Source: Streptomyces cavernicola (GTDB taxonomy: Bacteria; Actinomycetota; Actinomycetes; Streptomycetales; Streptomycetaceae). From it: a stretch of DNA of 36,841 nucleotides. This document shows positions 14,862-22,900 of the stretch, piece after piece. The notes beneath the pieces are model-generated. The model did no database searches and was not told the origin of the DNA. It saw nothing but the letters and a program-made list of their open reading frames with translations. How positions within the stretch are numbered: the stretch's first letter is position 1; each line of letters starts with the position of its first letter. The DNA is taken from assembly GCF_029968035.1 (NCBI RefSeq), contig NZ_JASCIQ010000059.1, forward strand, positions 1 through 36,841, in the 5' to 3' direction. The translations under genes were made by a program, and so were the position numbers.

Positions 14862-15833
14862 GTGGCTGGTCGCTTCGCGCAGAGGCCGGTGCCCGCACGC
14901 GCCGGAACCGTCCCGCGCCAGGCCGCCGCCGAGTCCCGCCGCTGGACCCCGCCCGGCCCTCTCGACCTGGGCCTGGTCCTCGGCCCGCTGCGGCGCGGCC
15001 CCGGCGATCCGACGTACCGGGCGACGCCCGACGGCTCGTTCTGGCGCGCCAGCCGTACGCCCGACGGGCCCGGCACGCTCCGGGTCGCGCTGCGCTCCGG
15101 CACGGCGCACGCGGACGCCTGGGGTCCGGGCGCGGGCTGGCTGCTCGGCCAACTCCCGGGCATGCTCGGCGAGTCGGACGAACCCGACGCCTTCGAGCCG
15201 CGGCACCGCCTGGTCGCCGCGAGCCACCGGCGCCGCCCCGGACTGCGGCTGATGCGGACCGGCCTGGTCCTGGAGTCGCTGATCCCGTCGATCCTGGAGC
15301 AGAAGGTCACCACGGACGAGGCGTACCGCGCCTGGCGCCTCCTGGTCCGTAAGTACGGCGAACCGGCGCCCGGCCCCGTCCCCGAGCGGATGTGCGTGAT
15401 GCCCGAGCCGCGCACCTGGCGCATGATCCCGTCCTGGGAATGGCACCGCGCGGGCGTCGACGACAAGCGCGCGTCCACCGTCCTGCGCGCCGTACGTGTC
15501 GCGCACCGCCTGGAGGAGGCGGCCGCGATGGAGCCCGAACAGGCCCATAAGCGCCTGGAGTCGGTCCCCGGCATCGGCCCCTGGACCTCGGCCGAGACCG
15601 TGCAGCGCAGCCACGGCGCCCCGGACGCGGTGACCGTCGGCGACGTGCACCTGCCCGGCATCGTCGGGTACGCCCTGGCGGGTGAGCGGGACAGCGACGA
15701 CGCGCGGATGCTCGAACTCCTGGAGCCCTACCGAGGCCAACGCCACCGCGCCGCCCGCATCATCCTGCTCTCCGGCCGCACCCCGCCGCGACGTACTCCG
15801 AAGATGCCGAGGGTCGACATCGGCAGGCTGTGA
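14862..15833 (+). CDS. HhH-GPD DNA glycosylase, 3-methyladenine type
   Basis: 323 aa. It should remove damaged (alkylated) bases from DNA by base excision. The core has SLIPSILEQKVTTDEAYRAW, the opening helix of AlkA-like proteins, then the helix-hairpin-helix LESVPGIGPWTSAETVQR (about 235-252) and VTVGDVHLP, where the Asp is the catalytic residue of the GPD motif. The N-terminal 100 residues are an AlkA_N-like beta region. The GTG start has GAGG about 8 nt upstream. It follows manC by 79 nt in the same direction. Possible co-transcription with manC has no obvious functional reason. Exact base specificity cannot be read from the sequence. Confidence 0.88.
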   Translation: MAGRFAQRPVPARAGTVPRQAAAESRRWTPPGPLDLGLVLGPLRRGPGDPTYRATPDGSFWRASRTPDGPGTLRVALRSGTAHADAWGPGAGWLLGQLPGMLGESDEPDAFEPRHRLVAASHRRRPGLRLMRTGLVLESLIPSILEQKVTTDEAYRAWRLLVRKYGEPAPGPVPERMCVMPEPRTWRMIPSWEWHRAGVDDKRASTVLRAVRVAHRLEEAAAMEPEQAHKRLESVPGIGPWTSAETVQRSHGAPDAVTVGDVHLPGIVGYALAGERDSDDARMLELLEPYRGQRHRAARIILLSGRTPPRRTPKMPRVDIGRL

Positions 15834-15859
15834 AATGACGGGCCCGAAGGGCGCCGTCC

Positions 15860-15896
15860 AGGGGCGCGGGGAACTGCGCGACCAGCCACGACGGCG
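15860..15896 (-). repeat. Dispersed intergenic repeat, copy 2 (inverted match to 2021-2057)
   Basis: 37 bases identical to the reverse complement of 2021-2057. It sits 27 nt after the glycosylase stop and 23 nt before the fbiB stop, between converging genes. The flanking bases (CCCGAAGGGCGCC at 15843-15855) give short inverted repeats, so it may also act as the terminator for both genes. Confidence 0.75.
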
Positions 15897-15918
15897 CAGC
15901 ACCCGAAAGACCGGCGCC

Positions 15919-17217
15919 TCACCGCACGACGAGGAAATCCCCCACCGCACGCGCGGGTCTGCCCCGCGGCTCCTCCGCCGGACGCCCCACCGCCACCGCC
16001 CCCATCGGGTCCCAGCTCTCCGGCAGGCCGAGCACCGCGCGTACGACGTCCCGGCAGAACATCGTCGACGAGATCCACGCCGAACCCAGCCGCTCCCCGG
16101 CGAGCGCCACCAGGAAGTTCTGGATGCCGGCTCCGGTCGCGACGACGAACATCTCCCGCTCGGCTGCGTCCCTGCGCGCGTCCCCGTAGGTGTGCGAGCC
16201 GTCCATCACCAGGCAGGGGACGACGAGGTACGGCGCGTTCCGCAGCACGTCCCCGCGGCGCACCCGCTTGGCGATGGACTCCTCCGACTTGCCGTCGGCC
16301 CGCAGGTCCGCGATCCACTTGTCCCGCATCGCGTCGAGCAGTTCCGTACGCGCCTTCGCGCTCTCCAGGAGCACGAACCGCCAGGGCGTCGTGTGGTGCG
16401 GCGCGGGCGCCGTCACGGCGGCGGCCACCGCGCGGCGCACGGCGCCGGGGTCCACCGGCTCGTCGGTGAAGCTGCGCACGGTGCGGCGCTGTGTGACCGC
16501 CTCGCGCACCGCCTCCGACGTGCCGAGCCGGAACATGTCGTCCGCGGCGACGCGCACCATCGCGCGTGCGCCCGCCGCGTCCTCGCCGACGACCTGGGGG
16601 AGCCCGCGGACCACGGCGACCGGCAGATCGGCGGCCTTGCCCTTCACCAGGTCGCCCGCCGCCGCGAGTTCGTCGGCGGTGGCCACGACGGTGGCGCTCA
16701 GCGGGTTGCCGTGCGCGTCGGTCCCGCCGCGCAGATCGTCCAGTACGCGCACGCCCGCGGCGCCGATGGCCACGTCCGTGAGGCCGTTGCGCCAGGGGCG
16801 GCCGAAGGTGTCGGTGACGAGCACGCCGACGTCCACGCCGAGCGCGTCCTTGAGGCCCGTGCGGATCGCACGCGCGGAGGCGTCCGGGTCCTCGGGCAGC
16901 AACAGGACTGTTCCCGCAGGGGTGTTGGACGCGTCCACGCCCGCGGCCGCCATCACCAGACCCTGCCGGTTCTCGACGATCCGGAGCGGTCCGCGGCGCG
17001 CCACCACGCGTACCGTCTCGGCGTCGATGGCCGCCTCCCGGTCGGCGGCGGCGAGGATCCGCTCCTCCGCCTTGGAGACGATCTTCGAGGTGACGAGCAC
17101 GACGTCACCGTCCACGAGGCCCGGCTCGGCGGCGGCGATCAGCTTCGCCACGTCGTCCCCGGCCTTCACCTCGGGCAGTCCGGGCACCGCCCAGACGCGG
17201 TACGCGGGCGCGTTCAC
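15919..17217 (-). CDS. fbiB: Bifunctional F420-0:gamma-glutamyl ligase / nitroreductase-fold reductase
   Basis: 432 aa. It adds gamma-linked glutamates to coenzyme F420-0; in actinobacteria its C-terminal FMN-binding domain reduces dehydro-F420-0. Residues 1-240 match CofE: VWAVPGLPEVKAGDD, VTSKIVSKAEER, TDTFGRPWRNGLTDVAIG. Residues 245-432 are a nitroreductase fold: QRRTVRSFTDEPVDPG, APHHTTPWRFVLL, VATGAGIQNFLVAL. The GTG start overlaps the fbiA stop by 4 nt (GTGA), with GAGGAGG 7 nt upstream, so translation is coupled. It is the last gene of the cdo-fbiA-fbiB unit. In some lineages the two domains are separate proteins; here they are fused, as in mycobacteria. Confidence 0.95.
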   Translation of the reverse strand: MNAPAYRVWAVPGLPEVKAGDDVAKLIAAAEPGLVDGDVVLVTSKIVSKAEERILAAADREAAIDAETVRVVARRGPLRIVENRQGLVMAAAGVDASNTPAGTVLLLPEDPDASARAIRTGLKDALGVDVGVLVTDTFGRPWRNGLTDVAIGAAGVRVLDDLRGGTDAHGNPLSATVVATADELAAAGDLVKGKAADLPVAVVRGLPQVVGEDAAGARAMVRVAADDMFRLGTSEAVREAVTQRRTVRSFTDEPVDPGAVRRAVAAAVTAPAPHHTTPWRFVLLESAKARTELLDAMRDKWIADLRADGKSEESIAKRVRRGDVLRNAPYLVVPCLVMDGSHTYGDARRDAAEREMFVVATGAGIQNFLVALAGERLGSAWISSTMFCRDVVRAVLGLPESWDPMGAVAVGRPAEEPRGRPARAVGDFLVVR

Positions 17218-18170
17218 GCGCGTACCTCCTCGGCCAGGGCGAGGGCCTCGCGGGCCATGGCGGCGGTCGCGTCCAGGTCCGTCATCATCAGCGGCACCGC
17301 CCTGCTGCGGATCCCGGCGGCCTCCACGCGCGCGACGGAGTCCGCGTCCACCGTGTCGACCAGCCAGCCGTCGAGCAGCCCCGAGCCGTAGTGCTCGGCG
17401 ACCGCGGCGGCGCTGGACTCGACGCCCACGGCGGCGAGGACCTTGTCGGCCATGCCGCGCACCGGCGCGTCCCCGACGATCGGGGAGAGGCCGATCACCG
17501 GCACGCCGGCCTCGGCGATGGCCTCGCGGATGCCGGGCACGGCGAGGATCGTGCCGACGCTGACCACGGGGTTGGACGGCGGGAACAGCACCACGTCCGC
17601 CGCGGCGATCGCCTCCAGGACGCCCGGCGCGGGCTTGGCCTGCTCGGCGCCGACGGGGACCACGGCGAGCGCGTCCACCGAGGCGCGGAGCCGCACCCAG
17701 TACTCCTGGAAGTGGACGGCCTTGCGCTCTCCGTCGATCTCCACGGCGACATGGGTCTCGACCCGGTCGTCCGACATCGGAAGCAGCCGCACGCCGGGCT
17801 GCCAGCGCTCGCAGAGCGCCTCGGTGACGGCGCTGAGCGGGTATCCGGCGCCCAGCATCTGCGTCCGCACGATGTGCGTCGCGAAGTCCCGGTCGCCCAG
17901 GCCGAACCACTCCGGTCCGACGCCGTACGCCGCGAGTTCGCTCTTGACCTGGAAGGTCTCGTCCGAACGGCCCCAGCCCTGCTCCTCGTTGATGCCACCG
18001 CCGAGCGTGTACATCACCGTGTCGAGGTCGGGGCAGACCTTCAGGCCGAACAGATGGATGTCGTCACCGGTGTTGCCGATGACGGTGACGTCGGCGTCGG
18101 GCGCGGCGGCCTTGAGACCGCGCAGGAAACGGGCACCACCGATGCCCCCGGCCAGAACCACAATGCGCAT
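17214..18170 (-). CDS. fbiA: 2-phospho-L-lactate/phosphoenolpyruvate transferase for F420
   Basis: 318 aa. It joins the activated three-carbon acid (phosphoenolpyruvate-derived in actinobacteria) to the deazaflavin Fo, giving (dehydro-)F420-0. The start MRIVVLAGGIGGARFLRGL is the CofD Rossmann-like motif. VIGNTGDDIHLFGLKVCPDLDTVMYTL and FPPSNPVVSVGTIL are further family blocks. Length is normal. The ATG has no strong ribosome binding site; it lies 33 nt after the cdo stop and may depend on upstream translation. The downstream fbiB overlaps by 4 nt. Fo synthase (fbiC) is not in this window. Confidence 0.95.
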   Translation of the reverse strand: MRIVVLAGGIGGARFLRGLKAAAPDADVTVIGNTGDDIHLFGLKVCPDLDTVMYTLGGGINEEQGWGRSDETFQVKSELAAYGVGPEWFGLGDRDFATHIVRTQMLGAGYPLSAVTEALCERWQPGVRLLPMSDDRVETHVAVEIDGERKAVHFQEYWVRLRASVDALAVVPVGAEQAKPAPGVLEAIAAADVVLFPPSNPVVSVGTILAVPGIREAIAEAGVPVIGLSPIVGDAPVRGMADKVLAAVGVESSAAAVAEHYGSGLLDGWLVDTVDADSVARVEAAGIRSRAVPLMMTDLDATAAMAREALALAEEVRA

Positions 18171-18203
18171 GCGCCCAGCATGTCAGGTGGGTACGACAGC
18201 GGT

Positions 18204-18716
18204 TCAGGCGGTGACGGCGGCCCGCTCGGTATCGGCCACGGACGAGGAGCACTGGGGCGCGTGCATCGGCATCTCGGTGAGGCCGGGGTAGTAGATGTGC
18301 AGGCTGACGGCGGGCTCGAGCGCGTCGTTCACGACCTCGTGCACATAGCCGGGTGCGAAGACCCGCTGCGCCCCGGCCGCCACCGCGCGTGTGCCGCTTT
18401 CGGCGCGTTCGGTCAACTCGCCCTGAAGGACGGTCAGTACGCCGGAGGAGGGGCCGTGGTCGTGGCGGCCGCTGCCCTGTCCGGGCACCCAGCTGAGCAG
18501 CCAGACCTCGTAGCCCGGCCCGGTGCGCAGGCGGTGGTACCAGCGGCTCGTGGCGTCGTACTCCACGAGGTGCTCCCACTGGGAGCGGTCGGCGGCGATG
18601 GCGCGGGCGAGCCCGGCGAATTCGGCCACGGTGGTGGGGTGTTCACGGGCGGGCTGGAGGAGGTGCTGGACCTCGAGGATGTCGCCGGCGATCTGCAGGT
18701 CGCTGTCGCTGTTCAT
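18204..18716 (-). CDS. Cysteine dioxygenase (cupin)
   Basis: 170 aa. It oxidises L-cysteine to cysteine sulfinate with a mononuclear iron. The cupin core shows GRHDHGPSSGVLTVLQGEL (H85, H87) and VHEVVN (H126), the three-histidine iron site of type I cysteine dioxygenases, and a later SLHIYYPGL with the conserved Tyr. The ATG at 18716 has a GAGG about 12 nt upstream, which can pair with an upstream CCTC (small hairpin at 18730-18745), so its access may be controlled. A Cys-rich leader ORF lies 161 nt upstream. It heads the unit with fbiA and fbiB. Confidence 0.9.
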   Translation of the reverse strand: MNSDSDLQIAGDILEVQHLLQPAREHPTTVAEFAGLARAIAADRSQWEHLVEYDATSRWYHRLRTGPGYEVWLLSWVPGQGSGRHDHGPSSGVLTVLQGELTERAESGTRAVAAGAQRVFAPGYVHEVVNDALEPAVSLHIYYPGLTEMPMHAPQCSSSVADTERAAVTA

Positions 18717-18759
18717 CGGTGCGGGGGTTCCTCGGCGGGGAGAGGTGCGGGGTGTCGGT

Positions 18760-18797
18760 GTCCGTGGATCCGCGGACGTCCGCTCGGGTCACGAGCG
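18760..18797 (-). other. Two leader hairpins between the Cys-rich ORF and cysteine dioxygenase
   Basis: 18760-18777 is a near-perfect 18-nt palindrome (one G-T pair). 18781-18797 is a 6-bp stem with a 5-nt loop. Both lie in the 161-nt spacer after the leader ORF stop. They are candidates for alternative structures in attenuation. No U-run follows either of them. Confidence 0.4.
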
Positions 18798-18877
18798 AGG
18801 GGTGGCCCGGGTGCGGGCGCGAGGTGCGGGGCCCCGGCGGGGGCTCGGCGGTGCGGAACGGCTGGAGCGCGATGGGC

Positions 18878-18967
18878 TCAACAGCAACAGGAACAGCGAC
18901 AGCTCTCCAGGGCAGCACAGTGAGATCCACCGGTGTGGATCAGAGTGAGCGCCAAGTTCGCGAGCAT
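18878..18967 (-). CDS. Cysteine-rich leader peptide ORF upstream of cysteine dioxygenase
   Basis: 29 codons, beginning MLANLALTL and ending CRCSCCC then TGA. It has six Cys at positions 17, 23, 25, 27, 28 and 29. Five of the six codons are TGT, the rare Cys codon in such high-GC genomes. This is the layout of a ribosome-stalling attenuator that senses charged tRNA-Cys. It lies 161 nt upstream of the cysteine dioxygenase start on the same strand. No Shine-Dalgarno precedes the ATG, but a promoter-like TTGACA lies where transcription would begin on the ATG itself, so it may be leaderless. Polycysteine leader ORFs of this kind are known in mycobacteria. A longer 95-codon frame overlaps it but uses poor codons. 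Confidence 0.55.
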   Translation of the reverse strand: MLANLALTLIHTGGSHCAALESCRCSCCC

Positions 18968-18974
18968 GCCCAAC

Positions 18975-19003
18975 AGGAGACCGGTTCACACGTCTGCTGT
19001 CAA
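18975..19003 (-). promoter_or_regulatory. Candidate promoter for the leader ORF and cdo-fbiA-fbiB
   Basis: A perfect TTGACA -35 (19003-18998, minus strand) is followed after 17 nt by a weak -10, TCTCCT (18980-18975), and after 7 more nt by the leader ATG at 18967. The -35 is strong; the -10 is poor. A 6-bp inverted repeat (CCGGAT 19012-19017, ATCCGG 19038-19043) lies just upstream and may bind a regulator. Confidence 0.4.
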
Positions 19004-19321
19004 CCTGATGTCCGGATTGCGGGATATCGTTCACCGTATCCGGTTGTTCGTTCTGCCGAAAGGTTTGTGCATTGGCCGGATCGGACAGGTGGCGCTGCAT
19101 CCGGGTGCGTAAACGTCGTTGTCGTCTCGTGACTCGTTCGTGATCGAGGTCGCTTCGGTGTGCGCCCCGGCAACGGGACCGCTCTCCGGTGCGTCTTTAC
19201 GGGTGTCGGCAGGCTGTACGGGAGTGGCGCCGAGAAGTGTCCAGGTTTAAGGCGATTTGAACACTTTCCGCAAAGCCTTGGTTCCGCAGAGTGAATAAGG
19301 GACCCAATAGCAGATCCCGGC

Positions 19322-19351
19322 TTGACTGGCCCGGATCGGCACACTTGTAAT
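19322..19351 (+). promoter_or_regulatory. Candidate whiB promoter
   Basis: TTGACT (19322-19327) and TGTAAT (19346-19351) are 18 nt apart, a good match to the principal sigma factor. The predicted start near 19358 would give a leader of about 67 nt. Other whiB promoters may lie further upstream. Confidence 0.55.
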
Positions 19352-19424
19352 TTCACTCGTGTCGTTCGGCCGAAATCGGTAACGGCAGCATCACGGGGAC
19401 TGCACAGACAGACGAGGGGCGCAC

Positions 19425-19688
19425 ATGACCGAGCTGTTCCAGCAACTGCTGGTCGAGGACGCGGACGAAGAACTCGGCTGGCAGGAGCGCGCACTGTGCG
19501 CCCAGACCGATCCCGAGTCCTTCTTCCCGGAGAAGGGCGGCTCCACCCGCGAGGCCAAGAAGGTCTGCCTCGCCTGTGAGGTCAGGTCCGAATGTCTCGA
19601 ATACGCACTCGCCAACGACGAGCGATTCGGCATCTGGGGCGGCCTGTCGGAGCGAGAACGCCGACGACTCAAGAAGGCCGCCGTCTGA
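19425..19688 (+). CDS. whiB: WhiB iron-sulfur developmental regulator
   Basis: 87 aa. A Wbl-family protein that binds a 4Fe-4S cluster and acts with WhiA to switch growing aerial hyphae to septation and sporulation in Streptomyces. The four cluster cysteines are C25, C48, C51 and C57 (C-x22-C-x2-C-x5-C). The GIWGG turn (69-73) is followed by a basic tail (ERERRRLKK) for nucleic acid or sigma-factor contact. The text TELFQQLLVEDADEELGWQE and its length match WhiB itself rather than other Wbl paralogues. The ATG has GAGGGG 6 nt upstream. It sits next to fbiA, as whiB2 does in mycobacteria. Confidence 0.96.
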   Translation: MTELFQQLLVEDADEELGWQERALCAQTDPESFFPEKGGSTREAKKVCLACEVRSECLEYALANDERFGIWGGLSERERRRLKKAAV

Positions 19689-19770
19689 ACACCCGCCGAT
19701 CGCCTCGCGACCGAATACCACCCGACCCCGACCCGCGCCGAGCAAAAGGCGCACACCCCGACGTAACCAA

Positions 19771-19809
19771 CGGTCCGCCGCCAGTGGGTTATCCACAGGC
19801 GGCGGACCG
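19771..19809 (+). terminator. Terminator after whiB
   Basis: A perfect 12-bp stem (19771-19782 with 19798-19809) continues after one mismatch into 4 more pairs around a 5-nt loop. It lies 82 nt past the whiB stop. A short T-containing stretch (CTGTTTGC) follows. A -10-like TAGTGT at 19826-19831 beyond it could start the next transcript. Confidence 0.75.
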
Positions 19810-19912
19810 CTGTTTGCTCAGCCGTTAGTGTGGCCCCGTCCGAGACGCCCCCGCCGAGCACGACCCGGCCCGTGCGTCCACCGCAGTCCATCGAACCGGG
19901 GCCCGTACCTCG

Positions 19913-22900
19913 ATGTCCGTGCACAGCCATTCGGCAGGCCAGTACGACGCTGCCGCAGCCGCTTCCCCCCAGGCCCAGACGCCTGAGTTCCCCAGGCACG
20001 TCGTCACCGCGGTCCTCGTCTCGCACGACGGCGCCCGCTGGCTGCCCGACGCCCTCAGCGGCCTGCTCGGCCAGGAGCGCCCCGTCCAGAACGTGGTCGC
20101 CGCGGACACCGGCAGCGCCGACGACTCCGCCGCGATCGTCACGGACGCCCTCGGCCCCGACCGCGTCCTGCACCTCGCCCGCCGCTCCGGATTCGGCACC
20201 GCCGTCGACGAAGCCGCCCGCACCGCGCGCGTGCTCACGCCCGACGACCTGCCCTATCTGAAGCGCCCCAGCGGCTGGGACCCGGTCACGCGCACCTGGC
20301 GCGACGAGGCGTACGACATGCCGGAACTCCCGTACGGGGAACCGGTCCAGTGGCTCTGGCTCCTTCACGACGACTGCGCCCCCGAGCCCGACGCCCTCGC
20401 CGAGCTCCTGCGCACCGTCGAGCGCGAGCACGAGGCCAACCGCGAAGTCGCCGTCGTAGGACCCAAACTGCGCGGCTGGTACGACCGCAGGCAGCTGCTC
20501 GAGGTCGGCGTCTCCATCGCGCACAGCGGCCGCCGCTGGACCAACCTCGACCGGCGTGAGCAGGACCAGGGCCAGCACGACCAGGTGCGGCCCGTCCTCT
20601 CCGTGTCCACCGCCGGCATGCTCATCCGCCGGGACGTCTTCGAGGAGTTGGGCGGCTTCGACCGTCGCCTGCCCCTGATGCGGGACGACGTCGACCTCTG
20701 CTGGCGGGCCCAGGCCGCCGGGCACCGCGTCCTCATCGCACCCGACGCCGTGCTGCGGCACGCCGAGGCCTCCGCGCGTGAGCGCCGCACCGTCGACTGC
20801 GTCGGCCGCACTGCCGCGAGCCCGCACCGCGTCGACAAGGCCGGCGCCGTCTACACCCTGCTGGTCAACACCCGCGCGGCGGCGCTGCCCTGGGTGCTGC
20901 TCCGCCTCGTGCTCGGCACGCTCCTGCGGACACTCGCCTACCTCGTCGGCAAGGTGCCCGGCCAGGCGCTCGACGAAGTCGCCGGTCTCTTCGGGGTGTT
21001 GCTCCGCCCGGAGCGGATCCTCGGCGCCCGCAAACGCCGCGGCAAACCGCAAGTGGAGGCCGCCGAGCTGCGGCCGCTCTTCCCGCCGCCCGGCGCCACC
21101 GTCCGCCTCACCGTCGAGCAGGTCGCCTCCAACCTCGTCGGCCGCTCCGACCCGGAGACGTCCTCCGGCGGCCGGCACGGCGCGGTGGAGTCGGGGCCCG
21201 GCGGGGACGACGCCGAGTTCCTGGAGGTCGAGCAGTTCGCGCGCCTCAAGCGGATCGGCCGCAAGCCGGGACCCGTGCTGTTCGGCGTGCTGCTCCTGGT
21301 CTCCCTGATCGCCTGCCGCGCGCTGCTCGGCGGCGGCGCCCTCGCGGGCGGCGCGATGCTGCCCGTCCCGGCCGACGTCTCCGAGCTGTGGGGGCGTTAC
21401 GTCGACGGGTGGCACCCCGTCGGCACCGGAGGCACCCAGTCCGCGCCGCCGTACCTCGCGTTCGTCGCCGCCCTGGCCACCGTCCTGTTCGGCTCGACCG
21501 GACTCGCCGTCACGGTCCTGCTGGTCTGCTCGGTCCCGCTGGCCGGCGCCGCCGCCTACTTCGCCTCCAGGCCCCTCGTCGAGTCGCGCCTGCTGCGCGC
21601 GTGGGGCTCCGTCGCGTACGCCTTCCTGCCCGCAGCCACCGGCGCGCTCGCGGGCGGGCACCTCGGCACCGCTGTCCTCGCGATGCTGCTTCCGCTCATC
21701 GCGCGTGCGGGCCTCGCCGCGAGCGGACTGCTCCTGAAGACGCCGGACGCGCGCGGCAGTTGGCGCGCCACCTGGGCGTACGCGCTGCTGCTCACCGTGG
21801 CCACCGCCTTCACCCCGGTCGTCTGGCCCATCGCCCTTGTGCTCGGCATCGCCCTTTTCGTGGTGCGCCGCGCCGACCTGAGCGCGTACGGACTGCGGGT
21901 CCTCGCCCAGCTCGGCGTGCCGCTGCTCGTCCTCGCACCCTGGTCGCTCTCGCTGCTGCCCTTCGGCTTCTTCGAGTCGACCGGCCTCGACTACGGCGCG
22001 GGCTCGGCCTCCGGGCTCGACCTGCTCGGCATCAGCCGCGGCGGGCCAGGCGCGGGCGGCGGGCTGCTACTCATCGGCTTCGTCCTGGCCGCCCTCGCGG
22101 CCCTGCTGCGCGGCGAGCGGAACCTCGCGATCCACACCGCCTGGGCCGTCGCCCTCACCGGCTTCGTCTTCGCGGCCCTCAGCAACGGCTCCGCCTGGGC
22201 CGGCCCGGCCACGCTCGTGTACGGGATCGCGCTGCTAGCCGCCGCCGTGGTCGGTGCCGAAGGGGCGCACACGCGCGTAGCCGAGCAGAGCTTCGGCTGG
22301 CGCCAGCCCGTCGCCGCCCTGATCGCCGTCGCCGCCGTGCTCGGCCCGCTCGTCGCCGCCGTCGGCTGGATGGTGCGCGGCGCCGACGGCCCCCTCGAAC
22401 GGCGCGACCCGGCCCAGGTCCCGGCCTTCGTCGCCGAGGAGTCCGGCACTGCTGACCAGCCCCGCACCCTCGTCATCGACGGCGAATCCGAGGCCGAGGT
22501 CGGGTACGTGCTGGTGCGCGGCTCGGGCGCCCGCCTGGGCGACGCCGAACTCGCCGCAGCGGGCGAGGGCAACGACCGCCTCGACAAGACCGTCGCCCAC
22601 CTCGTCGCGGGTTCGGGCGCCGACCAGGTCGACCAGCTCGGCGACTTCGCCGTGCGGTACGTCCTGCTTGAGAACGGCGCCCCGCGCGCGATGAGCCGCG
22701 TCCTGGACGCCACGCCCGGCCTGACCAGGCTGAGCCAGCAGGACGGCAGGGCCCTGTGGCGCGTGGACCGGCAGGTCGCCCGTGCCGCCGTCGTGCCCCC
22801 GTCGGGCGCGCCCGAGCCGGTCGCGGCGGGCCCCGTCGAGATCCACACCGACATCCCCGCGGGCCCCGAGGGCCGCACGCTCCGCCTCGCGGACTCCGCC

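Larger units (their letters stand above)
18968..19424. other. 457-nt control region between the cdo leader and whiB
   Basis: No gene is visible. It holds the divergent start signals for the Cys-leader transcript (left end) and whiB (right end). It also contains a TCGTGA direct repeat near 19127-19142. A long upstream region fits a developmentally regulated gene; specific regulator sites could not be named from the sequence. Confidence 0.5.

Noticed and set aside
18643..18930. 95-codon minus frame overlapping the cdo start
   Set aside because: It uses many GTT/GCT/CCT codons at first, lacks a ribosome binding site and has no recognisable sequence; the shorter Cys-rich frame fits the context better.
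19391..21661. 756-codon minus frame opposite whiB and the glycosyltransferase
   Set aside because: It runs antisense to two clear genes and has the Ala/Gly/Val/Glu pattern of a shadow frame.
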